Assembly (NCBI GenBank): GCA_031429105.1
Contig: JANOYV010000052.1
Coordinates: 1-64,000, forward strand
DNA length: 64,000 bases
Direction of reading: 5' to 3'
Source of the DNA: JAKFWF01 sp031429105
GTDB taxonomy: Bacteria > Pseudomonadota > Alphaproteobacteria > Rhizobiales > Hyphomicrobiaceae
Both the position numbers and the translations under genes were made by a program. Positions within the stretch are counted from its first letter, which is position 1. Each line of letters starts with the position of its first letter. The notes under the pieces were generated by a model. It did no database searches. It was given only the letters and a program-made list of their open reading frames with translations, and was not told the origin of the DNA. Positions 17,525 to 25,600 of this stretch are shown piece after piece.

Positions 17525-18097
17525 ATGCAGAAACTTTTTGCAGCCCTGAGCTTCATACCAGCCCTGTTCGCACCGGCGGAGCTTCGGGCCGGACCAGCGC
17601 AAGCCGGACGCGCCACCGATTTCGTGTTCGAGGCCATTGATGGCACGTCGATGCCGCTTTCGATGTTCAGCGGCAAGGTGCTGCTGGTCGTCAACACCGC
17701 GTCATTCTGCGGCTTCACCAAGCAGTATGAAGGTCTGCAAGCGTTGCATGAGCGTTACGGGGCCAAAGGTCTCGTCGTGATCGGCGTGCCTTCAAACGAC
17801 TTTGGCGAACAGGAACCGAAGGCTGCGGGCGAAATCGCCGACTTCTGCAAAGGCGCGTTCGGCGTCACATTCCCGCTGACAGCCAAACAGGTGGTGAAGG
17901 GGCAGAATGCGCACCCGTTCTATGCCTGGGCCGCTGGCAATCTGGGTGCAGCCGGTGCGCCACGCTGGAACTTCCACAAGTATCTCGTTGGCGCCGACGG
18001 GCAACTCGTCTCATCGTTCTCGACCCAGACCGAGCCCCTGTCCCAGAAGCTCGTCGCAGCCGTTGAAGCAGAGCTTGGTAAGATTGCACCGGAATAA
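17525..18097 (+). CDS. secreted glutathione peroxidase-like thiol peroxidase
   Basis: A 190-residue protein starting at ATG 17525 with a signal peptide (MQKLFAALSFIPALFAPAELRA). The peroxidase core has NTASFCGFTKQYEGLQ with peroxidatic C62, GVPSNDFGEQEP with Q96 and the RWNFHKYLV motif with W148, i.e. the catalytic Cys-Gln-Trp set of the glutathione peroxidase family, using cysteine not selenocysteine. The GxxQEP loop and C108 (ADFCKGAF) allow a thioredoxin-type resolving cysteine. It is predicted to reduce peroxides in the periplasm. It is convergent with the CPBP protease gene. Confidence 0.85.
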   Translation: MQKLFAALSFIPALFAPAELRAGPAQAGRATDFVFEAIDGTSMPLSMFSGKVLLVVNTASFCGFTKQYEGLQALHERYGAKGLVVIGVPSNDFGEQEPKAAGEIADFCKGAFGVTFPLTAKQVVKGQNAHPFYAWAAGNLGAAGAPRWNFHKYLVGADGQLVSSFSTQTEPLSQKLVAAVEAELGKIAPE

Positions 18098-18107
18098 GCC
18101 ACCGCAG

Positions 18108-18851
18108 TCACGTCCACGGCAGCAGATGGAACTTCATCGCGATCACGAGGGCGCCATTGTTGATCGCATGCAGTGCCATCGGCGCCCACAAGCTCCCCGT
18201 GCGCCACAACGCCCACGACAAGATCAGCCCGATCGCAAAAATCTCGATCAGCCCGAAGATCGAGTAGGTGTAGTGCAGCGCCATCCACAGGAGTGTCGTT
18301 ACCAAAGCTGCACCGGCGAAGCCGAGACGACTTTTGGACAAGGCTGGCAGCATGAAGCCGCGAAACAGAAGTTCCTCCGACACCGGCGCGCCGATCGCAA
18401 TGATACCCGCGTAGATCGGCCACTCAGGCAGTTGCATCATGATGGAAAAGGCTTGGTTGTCGGCGAACAGCACGTCGGGTCGCAACCAATAGACAGCCGC
18501 AGTGTAGGGAATTGCGAAGGCTAGAAATACCGCCAATAACGGAAGCAGAGCGCCAACGCGGGGCATCGGTCGCCCGAGCGCCAGGACGTGGGCTCTAACG
18601 CCACCGAACCAGCCCGCCAGCCAAAGTGCGCCCAACGCCATAACGACCTGCAACAGCACCATCGATCCCCAATTGGGAATGCGCACGGCATCTCCTGTCA
18701 GGGCCCCGACCACAATAGTGGCACCAACGATTGCTGCGAAAGCACCGAGGGTAATCGCAAATCCCGCGAGAAGTCCGCCGACCGGCCCCCATGACGTGCG
18801 CGCAACATACGCGCCGCGCATCGGCGGTTGCAGCCTCTGGTCATCGTTCAT
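18108..18851 (-). CDS. CPBP-family intramembrane metalloprotease
   Basis: A 247-residue membrane protein with about eight hydrophobic segments. The catalytic motifs are in order: SEELLFRGF with E159, E160 and R164, then WMALHYTYSIFG with H193, then LWAPMALHAINN with H228. These match the ABI/CPBP (Rce1-like) family of membrane glutamate proteases. Substrates are unknown in most bacteria. The start lies about 45 bp from the tmRNA promoter and is divergent from it. Confidence 0.8.
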   Translation of the reverse strand: MNDDQRLQPPMRGAYVARTSWGPVGGLLAGFAITLGAFAAIVGATIVVGALTGDAVRIPNWGSMVLLQVVMALGALWLAGWFGGVRAHVLALGRPMPRVGALLPLLAVFLAFAIPYTAAVYWLRPDVLFADNQAFSIMMQLPEWPIYAGIIAIGAPVSEELLFRGFMLPALSKSRLGFAGAALVTTLLWMALHYTYSIFGLIEIFAIGLILSWALWRTGSLWAPMALHAINNGALVIAMKFHLLPWT

Positions 18852-18874
18852 CTGGCTGCCTCGATTGCCTACTT

Positions 18875-18903
18875 TTGTTTTTAACGCTCACACCCTATAT
18901 ATG
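18875..18903 (+). promoter_or_regulatory. candidate sigma-70 promoter of the tmRNA gene
   Basis: A TTGTTT hexamer (18875-18880) and TATATG (18898-18903) are separated by 17 bases, a good housekeeping spacing, and lie just before a GCCGGA-TTCG-TCCGGC hairpin that could mark the 5' end of the tmRNA precursor. This is a sequence match only. Confidence 0.5.
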
Positions 18904-18907
18904 AATT

Positions 18908-19238
18908 GCCGGATTCGTCCGGCTATGGTGATAAATGGACTACGTAATAAGCCTTTCGGACCCGGGGGCGGTACCCGGCGCCTCCACCACTGGCCACAAT
19001 GACACTGCTTCGCGGTGGCCGCTGATGGGGGCGAACTAGGATCGACGAGGGTGTAAAGGTTGCTCTTTTGCCCGGCATGATACCACCGTTATCGGGTCAA
19101 ACAGACTAGTTGCAAATGACAACTATGCTGAGGTTGCTGTCGCTGCTTAATGCAGCGCCGGAAGCCTAAATGTTAAAGCCCTGTGCCCTAGCAGGTTCAG
19201 GCGCGGTTCGGAGGGCACCGGGCAACAGAAGCCCTCCA
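18908..19238 (+). ncRNA. ssrA: tmRNA, circularly permuted two-piece alphaproteobacterial form
   Basis: The acceptor piece comes first and ends in a T-arm-like GGACCCGGGGGCGGTACCCGG region, then CGCCTCC (18979-18985), A and CCA (18987-18989). After a 37-base spacer the coding piece begins with GGGGGCG (19027-19033), which pairs with CGCCTCC to form a seven-pair acceptor stem. AAAGGTT (19055-19061) can pair with AAGCCTTT (18949-18956), as expected for the helix joining the two pieces. The tag frame runs 19112-19150. The coding piece ends near a GGAGGGC/GCCCTCC helix (about 19211-19237). tmRNA rescues stalled ribosomes and marks the nascent chain for proteolysis. Both outer ends are approximate. 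Confidence 0.9.
19112..19150 (+). other. tmRNA proteolysis tag reading frame
   Basis: The resume codon GCA at 19112 opens a frame that encodes ANDNYAEVAVAA followed by TAA. The AND-NY-AE part is the segment bound by SspB in alphaproteobacteria, and the C-terminal AVAA is the ClpX-recognised end. The frame lies inside the tmRNA coding piece and has no start codon of its own, as expected. Confidence 0.9.
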
Positions 19239-19357
19239 CTTCATTTGCTTGCTTGGCCGATTGGCTTCGTGAGTGGTAAAACGACCAACGGCGGCACTTG
19301 GCTGACAAATTCGCTGATAACTTCAATGCCAAGTCACCAAGGGAAACGCACCGGAAC

Positions 19358-20089
19358 ATGACCGGCGAGCACACGATTGACTACGAAGTCCTGGCGCAAG
19401 ATGCCATGCGCGGCGTTGTACGCACGATCCTGACCAAGGTCGCCAAGACCGGCCTGCCGGGTGATCATCACTTCTACATTTCGTTCGATACACTGGCGCC
19501 CGGGTCATCGATCTCGAAGCGGCTGAAGGAAAAGTATCCCGAAGAGATGACGATCGTCCTGCAGCATCGGTTCTGGGACTTGATCGTTACAGAAGAGCGC
19601 TTTGAAGTGAAGCTAACATTTGACGGCATCCCTGAGCGCCTTGTCGTGCCATTTGGCGCGATCAAAGTGTTCTTTGACCCGAGCGTTCGCTACGGCCTGC
19701 AATTCGAAGCGCCAGACTTTGGCCCTGATGCGGTGGCCCATCCACAAAGCGGTCAGGATGAGCACGCTGGTCCGCCGCTGGACGAACGGCAGGATCGCGG
19801 CGGCGCAACACCCATTCGACCAACCACCACGCGCTCGGTTTCAGAGCGCAAGCCCCGCACGCCGCGAAAGACGCGCGCTGATAAGCTGCCCGGCGAGACA
19901 GCGGACGTGGGCGAGACCGTGCGCCCGACGCTTGCCACCAGAAACGCTGACCCCAAGACTGAGCCAAAGCGAGACGATGCTGCTGGATCAAAGTCTGATC
20001 AACAAAAGGCCGATGCGGCGGCTGCCATCTCGGTTGTTCCATCGGGGGGCGCGCAAGTTGTCAGTCTCGACGCCTTCCGCAAGAAATAG
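19358..20089 (+). CDS. sspB: alphaproteobacterial SspB, ClpXP adaptor
   Basis: A 243-residue protein. The first 130 residues form the SspB-alpha domain: IDYEVLAQDAMRGVVRTILTK, GLPGDHHFYISF, YPEEMTIVLQHRFWDL and a VPFGAIKVFFDPSVRYGLQFE strand set, which bind ssrA-tagged substrates. The rest is a long, charged, low-complexity linker ending in VVSLDAFRKK, the short C-terminal tail that docks on ClpX in this family. The ATG at 19358 is preferred over a TTG at 19298. The gene begins about 120 bp after the tmRNA coding piece on the same strand, so the tagged RNA and the adaptor that hands its products to ClpXP are neighbours. Confidence 0.88.
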   Translation: MTGEHTIDYEVLAQDAMRGVVRTILTKVAKTGLPGDHHFYISFDTLAPGSSISKRLKEKYPEEMTIVLQHRFWDLIVTEERFEVKLTFDGIPERLVVPFGAIKVFFDPSVRYGLQFEAPDFGPDAVAHPQSGQDEHAGPPLDERQDRGGATPIRPTTTRSVSERKPRTPRKTRADKLPGETADVGETVRPTLATRNADPKTEPKRDDAAGSKSDQQKADAAAAISVVPSGGAQVVSLDAFRKK

Positions 20090-20112
20090 CCAATCCGCTC
20101 AAGGAGCACGCC

Positions 20113-20880
20113 ATGGCCAACCCCGGATTGTTTCCTGGTGAGTTCGCCGTTGTGACAGGCGCCGCCTCCAACATCGGTCGCGGCATTGCAACAGCCCTTG
20201 CGCGCGAAGGTGCCAAGGTCTTGCTCGCCGATATCAATGCAGAGGGAACTGCGGCCACTGCCGCCACGATTTCGGCAGCGGGGGGCACGGCAGATGTCTT
20301 GATCGCCGACCTCAGCACCCGCGATGGCTGGAAGCAGATTGCCGAAGCCTTGGGGGCCCGCACACCGGATATGCTGGTCCATGCGGCAGCGCCTGCCCGC
20401 CGCGAAGCAGATCATGCGTTGGCTGTCACCGAGGACACCTGGGACCGCATGGTCGACACCAACGTGCGAACCGGCTTCTTTCTGGCCCGCGCGGTTGCCG
20501 AGCGGATGATGGCGGCTCGCGTTAAAGGCCGCATCGCATTCGTCACATCGCTGCACGCGCAAACCCCACGCAACCTGCCGCACTATTCGTCGTCGAAGGC
20601 TGGGCAGACCATGGTGATGAAGGAACTTGCCCGTGCCCTCGGCCCCCACGGCATTCGTGTCAACGCAATCGCTCCGGGCGCGATCCCGGGTGGTGGCTTT
20701 AATGCTGGCGCCTACGATTGGGGTGGCAAAATACCCTTGGGTCGCCTCGGCACCGCCGATGACATTGCCGCCATGACCATGGCGCTGCTCTCAGACCGGT
20801 TTTCTGGCTACGTCACCGGCACGACGGTCGAAGTCGATGGCGGCCTCGCCCTGCACAACTGGATCGCACCCGTGGGATAG
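20113..20880 (+). CDS. SDR-family oxidoreductase
   Basis: A 255-residue classical SDR with VTGAASNIGRG (14-24), catalytic S146 in FVTSLHAQ, and YSSSK (Y158, K162), ending in VEVDGGLALHNW. The usual NNAG after strand beta-4 is replaced by VHAAAPA (89-95), which is uncommon. AAGGAG lies 7 bases before the ATG. It is 23 bp after sspB on the same strand and may share its transcript. Substrate is not predictable. Confidence 0.8.
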   Translation: MANPGLFPGEFAVVTGAASNIGRGIATALAREGAKVLLADINAEGTAATAATISAAGGTADVLIADLSTRDGWKQIAEALGARTPDMLVHAAAPARREADHALAVTEDTWDRMVDTNVRTGFFLARAVAERMMAARVKGRIAFVTSLHAQTPRNLPHYSSSKAGQTMVMKELARALGPHGIRVNAIAPGAIPGGGFNAGAYDWGGKIPLGRLGTADDIAAMTMALLSDRFSGYVTGTTVEVDGGLALHNWIAPVG

Positions 20881-20956
20881 AGTAGCGTCTGCAACTGCGC
20901 CACATGGCTCGGCAGCAGATTTGGTCGCACGCAACACGAACCGATGGGAGTTCGAG

Positions 20957-21382
20957 ATGACCGCACCATCAACTGACGGCGTCATCGTCATCCGACCAGG
21001 ACAAACCTACACCGGCAAACAAGGGTTCACCTACGGTGCTGGCGCCTCGGCCGAGACGGCGGGAGCGAGCAAAATCTGCATGAACGTTTTGCCGATGCCG
21101 CCTGGCGCACGGGCCAAAGCGCACTATCATTTTCACATCGAGACGATTGCTTATCTGCTTGATGGCGAGTGCGCGGTTTATCACGGGCCACAGTTGGAAC
21201 ACCGGTCACTCATGCGTGCTGGCGATCAAATGTTCGTTCCAGCCGACGTCCCGCACGCCCCCAGCAATGAGAGCAGCGAAGCGTGCCGCTGGCTCGTCGT
21301 GCATTCATCGGGCAGTGATCAAGAGGGTATCGTGCTGTTACCGGCGCTCGATGCGTTATTGGCAACGCGGCTGTCGGCCTAG
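20957..21382 (+). CDS. cupin-domain protein
   Basis: A 141-residue single-domain cupin. The two cupin motifs are seen as AKAHYHFHIETIAYLLDGECAVY (two or three histidines plus E in metal-ligand positions) and the later GDQMFVPADVPHAP. The ATG at 20957 follows GGGAG; upstream in-frame codons to 20837 lack family features. The gene lies 77 bp after the SDR on the same strand and may belong to one unit with it. The substrate is unknown. Confidence 0.75.
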   Translation: MTAPSTDGVIVIRPGQTYTGKQGFTYGAGASAETAGASKICMNVLPMPPGARAKAHYHFHIETIAYLLDGECAVYHGPQLEHRSLMRAGDQMFVPADVPHAPSNESSEACRWLVVHSSGSDQEGIVLLPALDALLATRLSA

Positions 21383-21383
21383 A

Positions 21384-22907
21384 TCACTTCATCAGCACGA
21401 CAAAGTCGGTGCCACGACCGGTCTCGTTACTGACACCTTGATCAGAGATCACCAGCGATGCGCCGACCCATACCCGGCGGGCAATCTCACTGCGCACATG
21501 GTCGGGGAGCGTCACGCGGTCGAGCGCTGCCTGCGCCGACGCCTCTTGTGTCGGCATCGTCACTCCGAGCCAGCGCAGCTTCGCGCCATCTTCAGACGCG
21601 GCCATCGCCGTGAACGTATGGGTTCCAATCGGCGTATCGATATCGGCGATGTCAACCGACGACTCGAGCACTGCTTCGAAGCCCTGGCGGACGAACACAC
21701 TGCGTTCTTTGAGGCTGACGAAAATCGACACCGGCTCTAGCCTGCGGCCGATCTCCTTCACCTGATCGGGTGCGTCGTCCGCAGCGCGTTCGGCTTCGCG
21801 GGCAGCACGCGCGGCGGTAAATGACAGCGGCGTCTTCACAGCCTCCTCGGCAACCGCAATTGAATAGAACTGCTGGGCTTCAACGAGGCGCTGGTCAGCG
21901 GCGATCTTGGCCGCAGCCCGATCAACCGTCTGCGATGTATCGGCGACAGTCGCATTGCTGCGGGCCTCGGCTTGCGCAACCGCTAGATCAGCGCGGCGAC
22001 TGCGCACGTCGGCCACTGCGGCATTTGCTTCGGCAGCCTTAACGCCTGCGAACGCTAGCGCCTCACGCGCGGTGAGTGCCTTGCGACGGCTGGCACTGAT
22101 CGCTTCAGCCTTCAGTCGTGTGGCGACCTCATGGGGATTAAACGTGCGGGTAGCCACACCATCCACTTCAGTTGTAACCGACGCTTCACCTCGAACGGTC
22201 GCAACAAGGGCCGTCATCTCGGTTGTCGGCATCAGGTAGGGTTGCGGCAGTTGCACGCTGTCGATTGCATATGGCTCTGTATCGGTGGCAGCGACGATCA
22301 CCCGCATCCCCATTCGAGTCATGCCAAACAGCTGTTGGGCAACGTCATGGGGCAAGCGGATGCAGCCATGCGAGGCCGGGTAATTCGGCACAACGCCCGC
22401 ATGCAACGCAATCCCCGACCACGTAATCCGCTGCATGAACGGCATCGGCGCGCCGCTATAGATATTGGACTCGTGATACCGGTTTTTCTGGATCACACTA
22501 AAGATACCCGACGGTGTGCTGTATCCGGGTTGACCGGTCGAGATGCGGGTCTGCAGGACAGCCCCGCCATCGCCCCACACCGTCATTGTCTGGCTTTTCA
22601 GCGAGGCCACCGCAACCAACGCCGTGGTTGGTGATGGCTGCGTAATTGCGACCGACGACTGACGGTCGTGGGTCACCAAGGGGGTGGACACGGCGGCCGC
22701 AGCAGCAGTGCGCGCACGTCCAGAATCGGCGCGATCACGACGCACTTCGGGACGGCGCATGCGCTCCGGCGGTCGCTTCACCGATGCGTAGGGTTGGCCG
22801 CCGATGATGCTATTCCAAAAGGATTGGGCGTTAGCGGCAGGCACACACATGATCGGTACTGCTAGAAGACCAAGGAATGCGCATATTGGTTTCATAATTA
22901 AACGCAT
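21384..22907 (-). CDS. L,D-transpeptidase with a second degenerate C-terminal YkuD-like region
   Basis: A 507-residue exported protein. The start at ATG 22907 has GAGGGCG upstream and gives a signal peptide (MRLIMKPICAFLGLLAVPIMCVPAANA). The YkuD domain begins near residue 98 and has the active site H169 and PASHGCIRLPHDVAQ with C182. A long Ala/Glu/Arg-rich helical region (about 240-385, many KAAEANAA-like repeats) follows, then a C-terminal segment (SIFVSLKERSVFVRQG...DTPIGTHTFTAM) that looks like a second YkuD-like domain lacking cysteine. L,D-transpeptidases cross-link peptidoglycan 3-3 or anchor proteins to it in the periplasm. Convergent with the cupin gene, ends 2 bp apart. Confidence 0.8.
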   Translation of the reverse strand: MRLIMKPICAFLGLLAVPIMCVPAANAQSFWNSIIGGQPYASVKRPPERMRRPEVRRDRADSGRARTAAAAAVSTPLVTHDRQSSVAITQPSPTTALVAVASLKSQTMTVWGDGGAVLQTRISTGQPGYSTPSGIFSVIQKNRYHESNIYSGAPMPFMQRITWSGIALHAGVVPNYPASHGCIRLPHDVAQQLFGMTRMGMRVIVAATDTEPYAIDSVQLPQPYLMPTTEMTALVATVRGEASVTTEVDGVATRTFNPHEVATRLKAEAISASRRKALTAREALAFAGVKAAEANAAVADVRSRRADLAVAQAEARSNATVADTSQTVDRAAAKIAADQRLVEAQQFYSIAVAEEAVKTPLSFTAARAAREAERAADDAPDQVKEIGRRLEPVSIFVSLKERSVFVRQGFEAVLESSVDIADIDTPIGTHTFTAMAASEDGAKLRWLGVTMPTQEASAQAALDRVTLPDHVRSEIARRVWVGASLVISDQGVSNETGRGTDFVVLMK

Positions 22908-23036
22908 CGCACGCCCTCGATCGCCTACACGTACCGAACCACCCGCCACACATGTTTGACAGCGTTCAGTACAGCTTACGGCGCAGTTACGAGATCGCAA
23001 CGATCTCCGTGCGTTAAGGCAAACACCCAAGGGCGA

Positions 23037-23060
23037 AGCGTGGCTATTCAGCCACGCCTT
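23037..23060 (-). repeat. short hairpin in the leader of the L,D-transpeptidase gene
   Basis: Arms GCGTGGC and GCCACGC separated by six bases form a stable hairpin about 130 bp upstream of the L,D-transpeptidase start. It could be a leader element or a second part of the hppA termination signal. Nothing else supports a function. Confidence 0.25.
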
Positions 23061-23075
23061 TCTGTCCCACCCAAC

Positions 23076-23112
23076 GAAAAACGCCCGCACCGGTAAGGTG
23101 CGAGCGTCTTTT
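23076..23112 (-). terminator. factor-independent terminator of hppA
   Basis: On the minus strand ACGCTCGCACC and GGTGCGGGCGT form an 11-pair stem with a five-base loop, followed by TTTTT. It starts about 48 bp past the hppA stop. On the plus strand the same hairpin is followed by CTTTT, so it could work both ways. Confidence 0.75.
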
Positions 23113-23159
23113 GTCAGCACCTACCGACTGCCCTTACGGGGAGCCGCAGGCGTCAAAGA

Positions 23160-25316
23160 TCAATGCGAAAGAACGGCCAACATCAACAATGCGACGATGT
23201 TGGTGATCTTGATCGCAGGGTTTACGGCTGGGCCAGCGGTATCCTTGTAGGGATCGCCGACGGTGTCGCCAGTTACCGAAGCCTTGTGCGCTTCGGAGCC
23301 CTTCATGTGCTTGACGCCATCCTTGTCGACGAAGCCGTCCTCGAAGCTCTTCTTGGCGTTGTCCCAGGCGCCGCCGCCCGAGGTCATCGAGATGGCAACG
23401 AATAGGCCCGTCACGATCACGCCGAGCAGCATCGCGCCGACGCAGCTGAACGCTGCACTCTTGCCGCCAATCGCGTTGATCACGAAGAACAATACGATGG
23501 GCGAGAGCACTGGCAGAAGCGACGGAATGATCATTTCCTTGATCGCAGCCTTGGTCAGCAAGTCAACGGCGCGCGCATAGTCAGGACGCTCCGTGCCCTT
23601 CATGATGCCAGGCTTTTCCTTGAACTGGCGGCGGACTTCTTCCACCACGGAGCCAGCCGCACGACCAACAGCCGTCATGCCCATGCCACCGAACAGGTAG
23701 GGGATGAGGCCGCCGAGCAGAAGTCCGACAACAACGTAGGGGTTGGTCAGCGAGAAGTCAGGCACCACGCCCTTGTAGAACTGGAACGAGGTTGAGCCGG
23801 GCTTGTTGGCTTCCGCGATGAAGTACAAAAGGTCGTAGTTGTAGGCTGCAAACAGCACCAGCGCGCCGAGACCAGCCGAGCCAATCGCATAGCCCTTGGT
23901 GACGGCCTTCGTCGTATTACCAACAGCGTCAAGCGCATCGGTTGAACGACGCACTTCCTTCGGTAGGCCTGCCATTTCGGCGATGCCACCGGCGTTATCG
24001 GTCACGGGACCGAATGCGTCCAGGGCAACGACCATGCCAGCCAGACCGAGCATCGTTGTCGTCGCAATGGCCGTGCCGAACAGACCGGCAAGGTTGAACG
24101 TCGCGAGAATGCCGACGACAATGACAATCGTTGGCAAGGCGCAGGCTTCGAGCGAAACGGCGAGGCCTTGGATCACATTGGTGCCGTGGCCAGTGACCGA
24201 TGCTTGGCTGATCGAGCGTACCGGACGATAGCCGATGCCGGTGTAGTACTCGGTAATCCAGACGATCAGACCGGTGACGGCGAGACCAACAAGGCCACAG
24301 TAGAACAGGGCCTGTCCGGTGATCACAGTGCCAGCCGCCTTGCCGACTTCACCCCAGGTGCCGAGCGCGAACTCGGTTGCAAGGTAAAGGCCGCCAATCG
24401 AAAGCACTGCGGACGCAATGAACCCGCGATAAAGCGCGCCCATGATCGAGTTATTAGCGCCAAGCTTGACGAAGTAAGTCCCGATGATCGACGTCACGAT
24501 GCAGGTCGCACAAATCGCCAACGGGTAGACCATCAGCTTGTCGAGGTTGCCCTGACCGGCGAAAAAGATCGCGGCCAGCACCATGGTGGCAACAACCGTC
24601 ACGGCGTAGGTTTCGAACAAGTCAGCCGCCATACCGGCGCAGTCGCCAACGTTGTCGCCAACGTTGTCGGCGATGGTGGCTGGGTTGCGGGGGTCATCTT
24701 CCGGAATACCAGCTTCGACCTTGCCGACGAGATCGGCGCCAACGTCGGCACCCTTGGTGAAGATACCGCCGCCCAGACGGGCGAAGATCGAGATCAGCGA
24801 AGCACCAAAGCCCAACGACACGAGGCTGTCGATGACGATGCGGTCGGCTGGCTTATAGCCGAGGCCATAGATCAGGAAGAAGTAGTAGATCGAAACACCG
24901 AGCAGGGCCAAGCCTGCGACCAGCATGCCGGTGACGGCACCAGCCTTGAAGGCGATATCGAGGCCGCGCGCCAACGAGTGGGACGCAGCCTGCGCCGTGC
25001 GCACGTTCGCACGCACCGACACGTTCATGCCGATATATCCAGCGATGCCCGATAAAACCGCACCGATCAGAAAGCCGAACGCGCTGAGCGGGCCAAGCAG
25101 CGGCCATGCAATCAAGAAGATCACGGTGCCAACGGCACCAATCGTCATGTACTGGCGGTTCAGGTAGGCCTGGGCGCCTTCACGGATCGCGGCTGCGATC
25201 TCTTGCATGCGCGCATTGCCAGCATCGGCGCTGATGACCTGCTGGATCGTGACGATTGCGTAGAGGATCGACAACGCTCCGCAGGCGATGACCCCCCATA
25301 GAATATTCGATATCAT
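23160..25316 (-). CDS. hppA: potassium-independent proton-pumping pyrophosphatase
   Basis: A 718-residue membrane pyrophosphatase with about sixteen helices. The pyrophosphate site is DVGADLVGKVEAGIPEDDPRNP (from residue 191) and DNVGDNVGDCAGMAADLFE (from 218). K470 in GNTTKA, where potassium-dependent enzymes have alanine, marks it as the potassium-independent H+ pump; GSAGLGALV follows. It couples hydrolysis of pyrophosphate to proton export across the inner membrane, saving energy from biosynthetic pyrophosphate. GGGGAG lies close to the ATG. It is monocistronic, followed by a clear terminator and divergent from a TauD-type gene. Confidence 0.95.
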   Translation of the reverse strand: MISNILWGVIACGALSILYAIVTIQQVISADAGNARMQEIAAAIREGAQAYLNRQYMTIGAVGTVIFLIAWPLLGPLSAFGFLIGAVLSGIAGYIGMNVSVRANVRTAQAASHSLARGLDIAFKAGAVTGMLVAGLALLGVSIYYFFLIYGLGYKPADRIVIDSLVSLGFGASLISIFARLGGGIFTKGADVGADLVGKVEAGIPEDDPRNPATIADNVGDNVGDCAGMAADLFETYAVTVVATMVLAAIFFAGQGNLDKLMVYPLAICATCIVTSIIGTYFVKLGANNSIMGALYRGFIASAVLSIGGLYLATEFALGTWGEVGKAAGTVITGQALFYCGLVGLAVTGLIVWITEYYTGIGYRPVRSISQASVTGHGTNVIQGLAVSLEACALPTIVIVVGILATFNLAGLFGTAIATTTMLGLAGMVVALDAFGPVTDNAGGIAEMAGLPKEVRRSTDALDAVGNTTKAVTKGYAIGSAGLGALVLFAAYNYDLLYFIAEANKPGSTSFQFYKGVVPDFSLTNPYVVVGLLLGGLIPYLFGGMGMTAVGRAAGSVVEEVRRQFKEKPGIMKGTERPDYARAVDLLTKAAIKEMIIPSLLPVLSPIVLFFVINAIGGKSAAFSCVGAMLLGVIVTGLFVAISMTSGGGAWDNAKKSFEDGFVDKDGVKHMKGSEAHKASVTGDTVGDPYKDTAGPAVNPAIKITNIVALLMLAVLSH

Positions 25317-25600
25317 TGAACTCCCCTTGGCCGGTTGAACGGCCTCTTGTCGGTGTCGTTAAACGCAAAAAAACGCTGCCGAGGGACACTTCACTCAGCG
25401 CGCACGCGCCCGGTCGGGATCGACGAACGCGCGGACCATGCCAAAAGACGACACAAGTTGCAACCCAGGCACACCTAGTCCTTGGTCGGAGAGACCACTA
25501 ACAGCGCTAGGCGACGCCCCGGCTCGCGTCCGCTGCATCGCTTGCGGTCCGGCTGCATGGATGATTGAGTGCAAAAAAATTAGCCTGAGGAGCTCGCTTC
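25317..25600. promoter_or_regulatory. divergent intergenic region between hppA and a TauD-type gene
   Basis: A 284-bp region that must carry both promoters. CTGAGGAG just before 25601 is the ribosome binding site of the dioxygenase gene. No riboswitch-like fold, operator or coding frame could be recognised. Confidence 0.4.
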
